From Darksidea phi (Eukaryota > Ascomycota > Dothideomycetes > Pleosporales > Lentitheciaceae), in assembly GCA_030770425.1 (NCBI GenBank), contig JASJFT010000040.1, positions 62,001 through 126,000 on the forward strand: a DNA stretch of 64,000 bases, in the 5' to 3' direction. Both the position numbers and the translations under genes were made by a program. Shown piece by piece: positions 46,655 through 57,978 of the stretch. Under the pieces are notes generated by a model. The model did not search any database and was not told the origin of the DNA. It was given only the letters and a program-made list of their open reading frames with translations. Numbering within the stretch: the stretch's first letter is position 1; every line of letters starts with the position of its first letter.

Positions 46655-47573
46655 ATGAACGCGCCAGACAGGTACGGAAGCCCCCCTATGCACATAACTC
46701 TGCTCTAGGTCGTCCTCGATGAGTCTATCCATTTCGTACTTCGATCCCGCGATCGGCGGTCAGAGTGAAAGTAGCTTCACCACCGCGCAACCATAGCAAC
46801 TGCTCGCCAACGCTTTCTGCACCTTCACTCCGACGAAGAACCCCGTCGCGTGGGCAACGGCTGGCGAGCGCACGCGTAAGAAACACAATGCGCCGCCCAC
46901 GTCTCGACCGCACCACGACAAAGCACTCCCGTCCCAGCGAACGATTGCGCAAAGATCTCTACGCCGACAATACAAACAGTGCGACCCAAGGATACGAACG
47001 ACGAAACGATGTCTAGAATGTGGGCAGACTCACCGAGGACGACCTCCTCGCGGTCCAGCGGGACTCGCGCAAGGGCAACTACTACCTGCAGCACAAGACT
47101 GACTTCGACAACGATAGGTTCGAGCTTTTTTTGCTAGACGAGGGCCAGAAGAAGGTCGAGCAGAAAGACGAGACGCGTACGTTCATATCCTTGCCCCGCC
47201 ATCGCCCTCACTCACCTCACCTCACCCCACCTGCAGTACTAACACCCCCCGCGCAGGCGTCCCCAATACCGCCGTCTTCACCTTCAACAAGGAGGACCAC
47301 ACCCTCGGTAACCTTCTCTCTCAGCGTCTTCTCAAATACCCGTTCATTACCTTCTCCGCCTACAAGGTTCCGCACCCGCTCTTCGCTACCTTCGAGCTCC
47401 GCGTTTCTACCGATGGTACCATCACCCCGAAAGATGCAATCGTCAAGTGCTGCAAGGACGTCATTTCCGACCTGGATACGCTGAACCGGAGCTTCACGAC
47501 CGAGTGGCTCGGCAAGCGCATTGTCAGCGAAGGCGATGCCGAGAGGGCCGCTAGAGAGCGCGGTGACTATTAG
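46655..47573 (+). CDS. RPB11: RNA polymerase II subunit RPB11
   Basis: Pol II assembly subunit that dimerises with RPB3. Three exons (46655-46671, 47118-47176, 47257-47573) encode 130 aa. The first exon contributes only MNAPD plus part of an Arg codon; exon 2 gives FELFLLDEGQKKVEQKDET, and exon 3 starts VPNTAVFTFNKEDHTLGNLL, the alpha-like dimerisation motif, followed by FSAYKVPHPL. Intron 1 is 446 nt, much longer than its neighbours, yet has a CTGAC branch point about 20 nt from its AG. The tiny first exon is the family N terminus (MNAP), which fixes the start. A longer frame through exon 2 in the intron is not part of the protein. Confidence 0.94.
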
Positions 47574-49080
47574 GACGGGTCTTGGGAGCGACGAGAGAAT
47601 GATCGGGTGCCACGGGTGATGATTTGGCCAAAGATCTGAAAGATCTCCTGCATGAACGGCGTTATGGGCGGTTGGAATGGACTTCCACGGACGGCATACA
47701 AACACGGCGTACGGTCATGAGCTCCACTGTTCATAAATTTTCTCAGAGATTCGAATGGCATACAGATGACCTGCGATCTCTTTACTTGGTACCATCGCCA
47801 TCTCTTCGATAGCGTTGAATCAAAACTACAACGCTCAACTTTGGGTCCCTGTTTATCATGTGTCCTGTGTGCATTGATCTGACTTATGTGGAACTGCTTA
47901 ACGGCTAACCGTACCTTATCCCGCATGACAGTAAGAGCCTAGATTTCTTTTGTGCAAGTCTGCATAGTTGCGCCTCCGCCTCTCTTGTATAATTTGCTTC
48001 CTAATAGCTAGGTTGTACAAACATTCTGATAACAGCATAATCCTCCATGGGTTATGGGCCTTATCTAGTCAATAATCTTCTCTAGAAGTTATTGTCCGAT
48101 CTCGGGGGCGTTGATATTGGCTCATCAAATTCATCAATAACTTTACTAACCGTATTCTCTCTCCACAGCGGTCTTAAGTAGTATTACGCGCACTGCTTGT
48201 AAAGTGGCTTTACAGAAGCAAGCTAATATTCTCTATCGTATACTCGAACCACGTATCTAAGAGAGAGGCAGAGGGAGAGAGTGTGTGTAAGGAACTAAAA
48301 AGTGTATATAACTTGGCAGTACAAAGTATGTCGCAATCGCAAGGTAGCACGGCGAACAACTACTCCTCCGTGTGTATTCGCATACGTCTGCTGCAGGTGT
48401 GTCCCAACGGCATATCGAGAGTCAAAGATTCTGGAGTAGCGCTGAAGTCATTGTCACTCTCGTCCGCGTAGTACCGTCTCACAAGGGAACCATTTTTTGC
48501 ACCGTTCGTAGAGTTTGTTTGGGCGTTCGGTAATCCTCGACCCTGCAGATGCAGAAATGTACGGTTTCGAGAACGTGTCCATAGCTTCACTCCGTTTAAT
48601 ATTTTTAATCAACAGAATCCAGATCAAAAACGGTCCTAAAGTAATAAACAAATCTGAAGCTAGAAAGCTCGAAAGGTCTAGTTGCCTATCGCCACTTTAA
48701 TCGGTCGAATTCCAGGGCCCGTCTAGCCACAAATTACCTCAATTTTGGCTCCTATTGCTACCTTGGTCAAGCTTACGTCCTAATGTAGTATATGATAACC
48801 CGGATGACCGGGCTGGGCTGTTCAATTTGGTGAATAAATTGCAATTGGATGAATAGACGCGCATCACTAGTGTCAAAACAACACAGTAAGGCGGACGAAA
48901 AAGGACGCCACGTGGTGACCGCAACACGACTGCAACAACAAGTTGTAGATACTACCCAAAATATGTAGGCAGCTATAGCGCAGACATGAGATAGGTAACC
49001 CATGTATAAAGCCACCGAAGGCACTTCCTACACTTCTCCTACAATATTTCTTCATCCTAACACTCCGACTACGACCTACA
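47574..49080. other. 1.5-kb gene-free region
   Basis: AT-rich sequence with short purine runs (GA-rich near 48255-48285). No frame is credible as a gene. It ends in the promoter of the small secreted protein. Confidence 0.5.
49005..49010 (+). promoter_or_regulatory. TATA box of the small secreted protein gene
   Basis: TATAAA 71-76 bp upstream of the ATG, a plausible core promoter for a regulated gene. Confidence 0.45.
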
Positions 49081-49566
49081 ATGCTACCATTAGTTCTGCC
49101 ATTTGCCACTCCGTTGGCCCTCACCGCCAGCAACCCCATTCCTCTCCCTTCCCCCCACGGCGTCCCAATCACCATCCGCGAATGCTTCATATCTACCCTG
49201 ACCCCCTTCCTCTTCCCGCCTTTCGCATCCCACCTGGGAAACCAGCCCACAACCACCATCCCAAAGAACATGGGCATGGTTCGACTTCGACACACCGTAA
49301 ATGGGACGTGCCTTGAAGCGCAAGTCTACAACTGGAGCTGCGACCACGATCTTAGCGTCACCGGCCCTAATCTCGCGAATGCGGTGTCCAGTATTGCGGA
49401 CCAGTGTGAGGGGAGGAAGTATAGCAGCGGCGAGACGGCGGGACCTGTGGGATTTGGGTATTATAAGGAGATGGACACGGGATATGAGTTTACGAAGCAT
49501 TTGTGGGTTGTTACTGGGGAGTGCAGGGCGGGGAGATTGCAGAGTGCTTGTTCCCCAGGGGCGTAG
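49081..49566 (+). CDS. small secreted cysteine-containing protein, 161 aa
   Basis: Intronless frame beginning with a hydrophobic leader (MLPLVLPFATPLALTAS) that may be a signal peptide. The mature part contains six Cys residues (in RECF, GTCLE, WSCD, DQCE, GECR and SACS) and no recognised domain. The Cys number, small size and leader fit secreted fungal proteins of the effector or ecological-interaction type. The leader lacks the usual basic residue, so the prediction is moderate. A TATA box lies about 70 bp upstream. Function unknown. Confidence 0.65.
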   Translation: MLPLVLPFATPLALTASNPIPLPSPHGVPITIRECFISTLTPFLFPPFASHLGNQPTTTIPKNMGMVRLRHTVNGTCLEAQVYNWSCDHDLSVTGPNLANAVSSIADQCEGRKYSSGETAGPVGFGYYKEMDTGYEFTKHLWVVTGECRAGRLQSACSPGA

Positions 49567-51162
49567 AAAGTACCATGGGTAGTGGAGAGGGTAGGCTGGG
49601 GATTATACAGCAAATAAAACGCCAGGCTTCACCGGTTGGTCTATTCAGGGAACGCAGACTCTATTTCGAATCCTGGAGTACATGTAACTCCTCAAGTCCT
49701 TCTCAACACAAAATCTCGCAGAATCTGCTGGACAAGAATGTTTTCACGCTCCAGTTACTGCGCATGGATAATGAGACGGAGCGATGGATCCTAAGCTGCT
49801 CACCGGAATGTATTCAGAGATATGATATGATTGAGTTGCCGCTGGACCAAAGTAGGAAGGGTGGCGGGATTGGATGACGGGAATTCCATGCTTCGAACGG
49901 GTGGCAGGTTTCTGCGCGAAAGATTTACAAGACGGCGGGTTCTACGGGTGAAGAAGTTCCTCTCTTGACTAAAACACGCACAATAGTAATAAGCTCATCG
50001 CGCCCGTACACCTCCCTGCCAGACGCGCTTGCCACCGCCGCAACCACGCAATTCGCGGGCAGGCCTATCGAACATTACGTTTGCGCTAGGTCTGGATGAG
50101 GTGAAGGCTAGGTTGACGGTGGGAGACTATCTAATTGAGGTTGGGAATGATATGTATTGGATATTGAAGTATGTTAGTGCGTTACAGAGCCTAGGCGGAA
50201 AGGATGAGGATGGGTTTGTGCTCCTGGGAGCGCCGTTTTCGAGTGATGAGTGAATTTTGTGGGGGATGGTATTTCGGTTAGAAATCGGGTGAGCTGATTC
50301 AGCTGTTCATAGTGGGTCCGATGAGTCTGCTTCTGCAACTAGCAGTTCGGATTCCGTTAGGCTGTGATGGGAGCGTTAGTTATTTGCTTGAAGATGATTT
50401 CAGGAATTGCCCGAGAGGTTGACGAGCTGGCTTGGTGCGAGCCGGTACACTTACCGCCCAGTTGCGAGAAACAAGGCATTCATCTCATGTAATCGCTGAG
50501 ACTGTGGGACACTTGGTGATCTAGAATTGTACGTATCATGTTTTAAGCTTGGATCGTCAAACTGAAGCATGCGTCCCGTCCCTATTGCATCAACTTGCGC
50601 GCTATGGCAAACGGTTGGCGATAGGAAAGTCCCGTCGTTCGACGAGCACCGAAGTATGCCCAAAGTCGGCCGTGATCCTTTCCAAAAATTGGAACGGCTA
50701 GGTTAGCAAAGCCTAGGGGAAAGAATGTCTGGTTGATGGGTGATGAAATTGGAGCCGCCAGTAAATATTCTCCCCGGATTGTCGCCGTCGTTAGTCTTCT
50801 CACCAACCCCAGACAAGCAAGTCGCAATGCTCATCTTGGAAGGCCAGAACTCAGATGTGGGGCGAGCTTCGACCCCCTCTCTTGGCAAGCCAATGGCACC
50901 GATCATGAACTTACTTGATATGCAGGAGACCTGGTGATGCGATACATTCAGGCTTTTCCATAGTTTATAACCGCATATCTATTGCCCATCGCACCTGCAA
51001 CGGCCCAGACTTGAGTAGCGGGTTATCACAACGATGACGCTCTAGTGCACCCCACTTACCGGGTATCCCGGGGTCGGGGTCCATAAAGGACCGGCTACCA
51101 GATCAAGGCCACTCTTCTCAATCTCGTGTCTTTTTTGATCGTTACTCCAGGTTGGCGGATTT
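49567..51162. other. 1.6-kb region with unassigned open frames
   Basis: Two plus-strand frames (49503-49877 and 50029-50253) have moderately protein-like composition but no recognised domain and no clear splice connection; they may be remnants. The rest, including the promoter of the gamma-glutamyltranspeptidase gene, holds nothing recognisable. Confidence 0.4.
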
Positions 51163-53041
51163 ATGGCTTCCTGCTCGGTCCGGCTCTTTGCGTTTCTCTT
51201 AGTGTTGCAATCCGCTTTAGCAAGTCCAATTGCTTGGTGGCCATGGAAGTCAAACGCGAAAGAGCCGGGTTATATGGGAGCTGTCGCTTCTCAGAGTAGT
51301 ACATGCAGCCAGATTGGTACTGACTTGCTGAAAATGGGAGGAAGTGCGGCGGATGCAATGGTCGGGACGGTGGCGTGCATAGGCACCGTGTCAATGTATC
51401 ATTCTGGTGTGTGAACTCTACTTCTAGCATTATTCATCTTGTGATCATCACTCAATACCGTGGGCGATCCGCTAATGAGTTCATTAGGTATCGGTGGTGG
51501 TGGCTTTATGCTCGTTCGCTCATCGACTGGGAAACACGAGTTTATCGACTTCCGCGAAACAGCACCAGCTGCTGCTTTCGAAGACATGTTCAAGAACAAC
51601 GAACCAGCATCTCGCTTGGGTGGCCTTGCGCCTGGTATTCCGGGAGAGCTTCGGGGTCTTTACTACCTTCACAACAAGTACGGTAAACTCCACTGGTCCG
51701 CCGTTCTGGAGCCGACCATACAAGTGGCACGCAATGGATGGAAGGTCAACGATGATCTCCTGAGGTATATGATTTCGGCCATCGGTGCGGCGGGTCAAAC
51801 TGCGGAATCAAATTTCTTCCTCAATGATACAGAATTCGCGCAGGACTTTGCACCGAAGGGTCGGCTACCCAAAGTGGGGGAGACCATAACGAGGAAGCGG
51901 TATGCGAAAACGCTAGAAACAGTTGGTCGGGAGGGTCCGGACGCCTTCTACAAGGGACCTATTGCAGAAGCTACGATTCGATCGTTGCGCTCCAAGGGTG
52001 GCATTATGACTTTGGAAGATTTGAAAACATACACGCTAGCTATTAGAAAGCCCTTTAGCATTACATATCGCGGCTACAAAATCACCTCTACTAGCGCCCC
52101 CAGCAGTGGCTCAGTCGTGCTCTCCGTCCTCAAGACGATGGAAGGCTACTCCAACATTGGCGACCCCGCCAATATCAATCTGACGACGCACCGCCTGGAT
52201 GAGGCCATGAAACACGCCTACGGCATGCGCGGCGAACTAGGCGATCCATCATTCGTCGAATCTGTCGATCAGCTTCAGGAGCGAATGGTCTCCGAACAAA
52301 CCGCCCAAGCCGTTCGGGCTAAAATTGTCGACAACCGGACCTTCGATACAGCCTACTATGAACCCAAGGGCCTCGAACAGCTCGACACTCCGGGCACATC
52401 ACACGTCGTCACGGCGGACCACACCGGTCTCTCAATCAGCCTCACCACAACGGTAAACCTCTTGTTCGGTAGCAGAGTCGTTGTGCCTGAAACAGGCGTG
52501 ATCATGGTAAGTGCTCGGATTACAAATAGTAGATGTCCGCTAATCGTACTCTGCGCCTGGACAGAACAACGAAATGAACGATTTCTCGATCCCTGACACT
52601 TCAAACGCCTTTGGTTACCTCCCGAACCCCAACAATTTCGTCCACCCGGGAAAACGCCCTCTCTCTTCTATTACCCCCGTCATCATCGAGCGCCTCGGTT
52701 ATCCCGCCAAAGACGCGTTTTATGCCGCTGTCGGTGCTGCTGGCGGCTCTCGCATCCCTACGGCCACCGTCCAGAGTATCATTCATATGCTGGACGGTGC
52801 AATGTCGACCAAAGACGCATTGGCGGAACCACGCATGCACGATCAGTTGCGGCCAGAGCAAGTCAGTTTCGAATACGCCTTTGAAAACAGCACCACGGCA
52901 TTTCTGCGGGGCTTGGGCAAGAACGTGACGTGGGTTGCTCCTGGGCAGAGTTCTGCACAAGCCTTGAGAAGACTTGCGGATGGCAAGTTTGAAGCTGCTG
53001 CGGAGCCGAGACAGAAGAACTCGGGAGGATATACGGCGTGA
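51163..53041 (+). CDS. gamma-glutamyltranspeptidase (glutathione hydrolase)
   Basis: N-terminal nucleophile hydrolase that cleaves the gamma-glutamyl bond of glutathione, acting in the secretory pathway, vacuole or cell surface. Exons 51163-51406, 51488-52506 and 52565-53041 encode 579 aa. A signal peptide (about residues 1-20, LFAFLLVLQSALA) is followed by MGAVASQSSTCSQIGTDLLKMGGSAADA, the family N-terminal motif, and GIGGGGFMLV, which intron 1 interrupts. The autocatalytic cleavage site and nucleophile Thr385 lie in GTSHVVTAD; PLSSITP and GAAGGSRIPTA are the C-terminal substrate-binding motifs. Intron phases agree throughout. It may act in glutathione turnover with the GGCT-like protein far upstream, which is inference. 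Confidence 0.95.
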
Positions 53042-53163
53042 TGAAACGGAGGTTGCGAGGTTCACACTACCGCTCTAGATCAGGAATACAAAGGCTTGCA
53101 TTCATGTAATGGAGTCTAAGAGCTATTACCTCTCCTCCTTAAACAGTACTACAGCTTACCTAC

Positions 53164-53995
53164 CTAGAACTTCACATGCCCCTTCCCCTGCACAAAAGTC
53201 TGCTGCCACTCCCCCTGCTCCTTGCTCTCCGCAAGCTGTGGGTAGAACTCCCCAGCCGCCTCCCCACCAACCGGAGTAGCATAGGCCCCATCCTCCTTCC
53301 TCTGATCTGCGTAGTAAAACCTGCGAACCTCACCGTCAGTCACCACGTTCACCCTAACATCGGAGCAACACTGGGGAAATATGCGTGGGGGCCTCGGTAA
53401 ACTTACTTGTACCCTTGCTCTTTGTATGCTCCAGCGAGCAGTTGGATGAGGTGACTAGTCGCCGATTTGCCTACCCCCAAGTCTACCAATGTTGGCATAG
53501 GCTTAGTATTCAGTCCGTTTCCTGTATAGATGAACGTCCTGGACGCAGACTCGGGCAGCTTAGCGAAAGCAGCAACGGCGGCTTGAGCAGCAGCGAAGAC
53601 GCTCGTAGTGTTGATAGCCAAGTTTCGCGCGAACGTCTCTACATTGAGCTTCTGGGGATCCAGAGGATTCTGGGCATCGCCGAATGTCGCTGCGGCCGCT
53701 GTACCTTTCCATCAGCAACTATGCAATTGACAGCTCGGCGTTTGTCGAGGGTTTTACCGTTGTAGATCACTACACCCGGCACGCCTACTTGCTTCTCCAC
53801 GCTCTCGAAAACTCCCTTTACACTTTCCGGCTGCGTCAAGTCGACCTTGACATGGACTTTGGTTGCGGTGTTTTGGGACGAGTCGGCGCTGCGCGAGGCA
53901 AGGGCGACGTTGTAGCCGCGCGCTTCGAAGGCGGAGGCGAGGTGGGCGCCGATGTTGGGGCCGGCGCCTAGAATGAGAGCTACTCGTGCCGACAT
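53164..53995 (-). CDS. short-chain dehydrogenase/reductase family protein
   Basis: Three exons (53758-53995, 53407-53698, 53164-53320) encode 228 aa. The nucleotide-binding motif GAGPNIGAHLA (TGxxxGxG variant) is near residues 10-20, followed by ARGYNVALASRS; VVIYNAAAATFGD covers the NAG-equivalent strand and is produced by splicing out a 59-nt intron. A Lys in VGKSATSHLIQLL replaces the usual YxxxK arrangement, so the catalytic Tyr appears missing and dehydrogenase activity is uncertain. The last exon begins FYYADQRKEDG and ends KGHVKF. It converges with the gamma-glutamyltranspeptidase, 122 bp between stops. Confidence 0.85.
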
Positions 53996-54929
53996 GGTGC
54001 TTTATGCTTTCTGAGCTGAAGCTGTGAAGGTGGGACGGAGCTGGTGAGAGGAAACGAGAAGTTGTGTTCCTACCGTCTTTATACGAATCCCGAACTCTAT
54101 GTTAATTCAATGCACTACCCTTCCAAAAGCATTAGTTCACGCGCAATAGTTCCGGTCAGAATCACTCCCGCCACATCATTAACGATATTCTACTTTCCAA
54201 TCTACCTCACGCAATTCAAGGCCCCCCACCTTAGAGCTGCACATCCACCCATGACCGTATACTTCAAGTAGTAAGCGTCGCTCAAACAGCCAGGATACCA
54301 TTGCAACAACGGGCTGCTGAATGGATCAAGGGGTGTCGTTGGGTAACAAGCCGCTCACTAGCGTGGAACTATATCGCTGACAAATGGCCGTGTTGATGAC
54401 GAGCTTTCTCGCCTCTCGCTTTCAGTGAAGAGCGACGACGTGAAGTCGGTCTTTGCGTAATATCTGGGTGACTAATGGTTGTAGGTACCACATGGATCGC
54501 GCAGCACAACGGTAATCAAGCCAGGAAGACAACTGTTTACTGAACTTTTATACATCTACAATCGCTACGAATGAAGCGAAATGCAGCCTTCCATGCCAGA
54601 GTGCAACGCAAGACTCCACCTGTCACGATGCCACCGATTACCCTTCCATCGCCGGGCAAAACATGAATATGCAAAAGGAAGTGGAAGTACAGGCATTTAT
54701 ACAGAAGGGAAGGACCTACCCGATCGATGTATGAACGTATAGTATGCGATTTCGAGCATACCGTTGCCATGAAGGAAGTGTGTGATTGACGCAAGTGATG
54801 ACCAAGTACGTTGAGAGTCAAAACAGATGGCAACGCTTTGCGAGTGTGACTACTGACGGATCGTCACCTTTCGCGTATTAGAGGTATATTTGATTAGAAC
54901 GATAGGATCAAAACTTACAATAGAGCCAC
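53996..54929. other. intergenic region upstream of the SDR, downstream of PRP39
   Basis: About 930 bp containing the SDR promoter and PRP39 3' region. No gene or repeat supported. Confidence 0.5.
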
Positions 54930-57327
54930 TCAAAACCGACTCTTGCGCGGCTTCTTCGGCGGAGGTCCCTCATCCCCTTCCGGCGCCGGACGAGCCTTCT
55001 TCTCGCTGCTAGGATACGGACTACGCGAGAAACACAATGTCAGCAGTTGCCTTAAGAACAGACATTCAGGACCTTTACATTTACTGTCTACTGTGCAATG
55101 CAGAAGGGATAACTAAAGACATGAGTATGAAGGGTGAAATGGACTAGGTGGGATCATGCGGTGTCGAAAGTAAGTCATGTCCCTACCACATCAAGGACTG
55201 GCTATGATATTGCAGCTACCGTGGCAGCTGCAGCCGCCTTGCCCTTGTGCTTCCGCTTCTTCGCTGTCGAGTGAGGTTTCGCGTTGCCGGGAGGGGGAAG
55301 GGAGATATTCTTTGATGACACATACCCATTGATTTCCTTGTCCAGCTGCATGAACTCGTTGGCGGCGTCTTCGCCCGCATAGTCAAGCAGATACTCCATG
55401 TAGTAGTGCGAAAGCTCCTGGGAGATGTCGGCCTGGAAGCGACCCTTGGTGCGCAGGAGGTCGTGAACAGCTTTTACGCGCGCATGGGCTTCGTCCTTGT
55501 CAGATGCGGTTTGAGCGGTTTCAAACTCTAGATACTTGAGCCAGAATTGTTTCGAGTCAAGAAACTTGTCATGCTTCTCCTTGAACAGTTGCCGGGCCTC
55601 ATCGGTCGCACCTTTACACTTCCAGAGGATGCGTGCTTGCTCTGCAGCGAGCACGCCACCCACTTGAGCATTGCGTGAGTCTATGTAGCTCTCCAAGGTG
55701 CTTACTGCGGCATCGTTACCCTCGTGTCGACGGTCCACGCCAGCCAAGGAGATGATGGTTTCGACATGATCTGGCACCTGCTCGAGAATAGCGATGTGGA
55801 TGTCGCGGGCAATCGAAATGCGGCCAAGTTTCTCTTCGAACCGAGCCCAGTTGAGGCGGACAGTGGACTGGGAGATTGGTACGAATATGCAGCTTGCTCG
55901 CATATAGACAAGCCGACAATCTTCATCCTTGCCCTGTGAGAATAGCCAGCGTGCGTAGCGTAGCCAGAATTCCTCGTAAAGGGCGCACGGAACAAGGCAT
56001 CGCTCGTATAGGAAGCTGGTGCGCTGGAAGTCGCCTTCCTTCTCCTCATAATCGAGATACTTGCGCCAGTTCTCCACCTCGGATTCTTCCAGATCGGTAA
56101 CGTGGAAGTACGCTCGCTTGATGGCATTCTCAAACTGCCAGCGCGCCTGAACGGCGACCTGCGTCTTGGCGTAGATATCGTAATAGTAGTGGTCAAGCTT
56201 GGCACGGATTTGACGGTCGATCTCCAGTGGAGCGCGTTCGAAGCCTATATTCTCATGTTCGACGGCAGCCTTCACCGTCTCAAGAGTCTCGGTATCGGCA
56301 AGTTCCTCAATGGGCCGAGTACTGATGAGTGCGCGAAACTTCTCATAGTACCGGGAGAACTGGTACATGGGGAACTGAAAGACTCGGCCATATAACTTGG
56401 TGACGTTGGCCGTCTCGTTGATCCGGTCTTCGAACTCTATGTACTTGTCCCAGAAGGGATGGCTCTGGAAGTCGAGGCCGACAAAGTGTGCGCCGCGCTC
56501 GAAGAGACTGTACGGTTAGCTTAGTATAGGAGCCTGGGGAAGAGAGAGGAGGGACAGATGCGGGTGAGCTTGCAATACAGATAAATCACGAAGTCATCCG
56601 TTCGACCAGATCACCCTTCTTGTGACAAGGTAGAATCCTATGTGTTGTCGTGCGGGTGCTGATGCGAGGGCAGAGGGCAGAGGGCATATGTGGCGCGGTG
56701 AACGCGCAAAAAGTGATGTGCTAGCAGCAATGAGTGCACTAGCTAGCTACAGCCGGTCTATCGTCGGCTATGCGTGCGGTTGAGTTCACGAATCAAGGAA
56801 GGTAGCAACACTTACTCTCGTGTAGCATCGTTGTCATGGCAGGTGTCCATCTTGAAGGAGCAGTAGTGAGCCCAAAGGTCCACTGAGCTCGGTATGCACG
56901 ATACGCCACGCTCATATACCTGCAACACAGTTAATGCATGCCCTTTCTGACAACCGTATGGATTCGGACCATCTCAGCCGTCTCGGTGCCGCCGATAGAG
57001 AACTCGAGATCGGCGTATTTCTTCCAGTATCCGAAGAAGAGAGGGAACTTGGCGAGGAAGCAGTCGTAAACGTTGCGGACGAGCTCAATGGCCGACGGGC
57101 TGGAGTTGCGGGTGACACCGCCTTCGAGGTCTGTTGCGCGCGTGACTAGCAGCTCCCATTTCTCGAATTCATCTTCGCTCTCGATCTAAAGCTTGTCAGC
57201 GCGGGTGCTTCTTGCAGGACTGAGCAGAAGGACTCACTGTGGCGTCAAGGAGCTTCCTAATCTCCGCAGCCGCCTCGTCGCCGGTATACTGCACATTGGC
57301 GATGCTGCCGCGACCGGTCACCAACAT
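54930..57327 (-). CDS. PRP39: pre-mRNA-processing factor 39 (U1 snRNP, HAT repeats)
   Basis: U1 snRNP component needed for 5' splice-site commitment. Five exons (57238-57327, 56970-57185, 56816-56919, 55326-56507, 54930-55020) encode 560 aa made of HAT repeats: WELLVTRATDLEGG, FFGYWKKYADLEF, VYERGVSCIPSSVDLWAHY, LFERGAHFVGLDFQSHPFWDKYIEFE, and further copies to about 520. Intron 2 (50 nt) has an unusual GTCCGA donor, yet its removal joins ETAEM to VYERGV perfectly. The last intron (305 nt) starts with a strong GTATGT and has a CTGAC branch point; splicing gives KEINGPYPSS and a basic tail ending KKPRKSRF. If it is retained, translation stops at 55202 after a different basic tail (571 aa). Confidence 0.92.
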
Positions 57328-57978
57328 GGCAGGCGCGATGGACGGAGTGTGTACAGTTGATCGGGTTGTATTGTGCTGAAATCCGGTCCTGGTCTGCGCG
57401 ATTCAGTGCGAGGTTTGTTGGTGAGGTCCGGTCGGGCGCCGTGGTGAAGTTCGCGCTGGGGTTGAGCAACAGCTCCAGCGCTAAGCCTGGCACGTGACAC
57501 TAGGCTTCGCCTGTCCGTTTCAACTGTCAACAACACCCGACGTCACCGCCAAACGACTCAATAAAACATGAAGACAGCTTTTATTCGCTATCGGTGGAAT
57601 ATTCGGTGGCTGCCGTGAAACAAGCAAACCCTAGATTGTCAAACATTGGATGGGAGATCGGCGGTCTCCTATACCAACGAGGCCTTCAAATCTCTAAAGT
57701 CGTAGAGACACGAGAAGGTCGTGGTAGCATTTAGTCCAGCCCAACCTGTAGTGAAGACATAGGGATTTCCTTAGTAAACATATGCCTCGCTTTTAAAGGC
57801 TTTCGGCACATTGCCGAGGCGCTCCATACCCTCTTCAATCATCGCTGTGTACTCTAGGTATCGTCAAGGCCAGCCTCCAACCATATCACCCAAAAAAAGA
57901 TAATGGGAACCCAAACTCCGGCGCACCCACATTCCTACCCACCCCCCACGTAGATAGATCCTACTCACCGGCCACCTC
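57328..57978. other. PRP39 promoter region
   Basis: 650 bp between two minus-strand genes. It includes the PRP39 upstream region and the 3' end of the 384-aa unknown gene. No other feature. Confidence 0.5.

Noticed and set aside
47020..47484. 154-codon plus-strand frame overlapping RPB11
   Set aside because: It shares exon 2 but continues through intron 2 in a Pro/Ser-rich non-conserved frame; the spliced model gives a clean RPB11.
55202..55220. Stop at 55202 as the sole PRP39 end
   Set aside because: A strong GTATGT donor with CTGAC branch point and an in-frame basic final exon gives a better C terminus (EINGP junction); the longer read-through form is kept only as an alternative.
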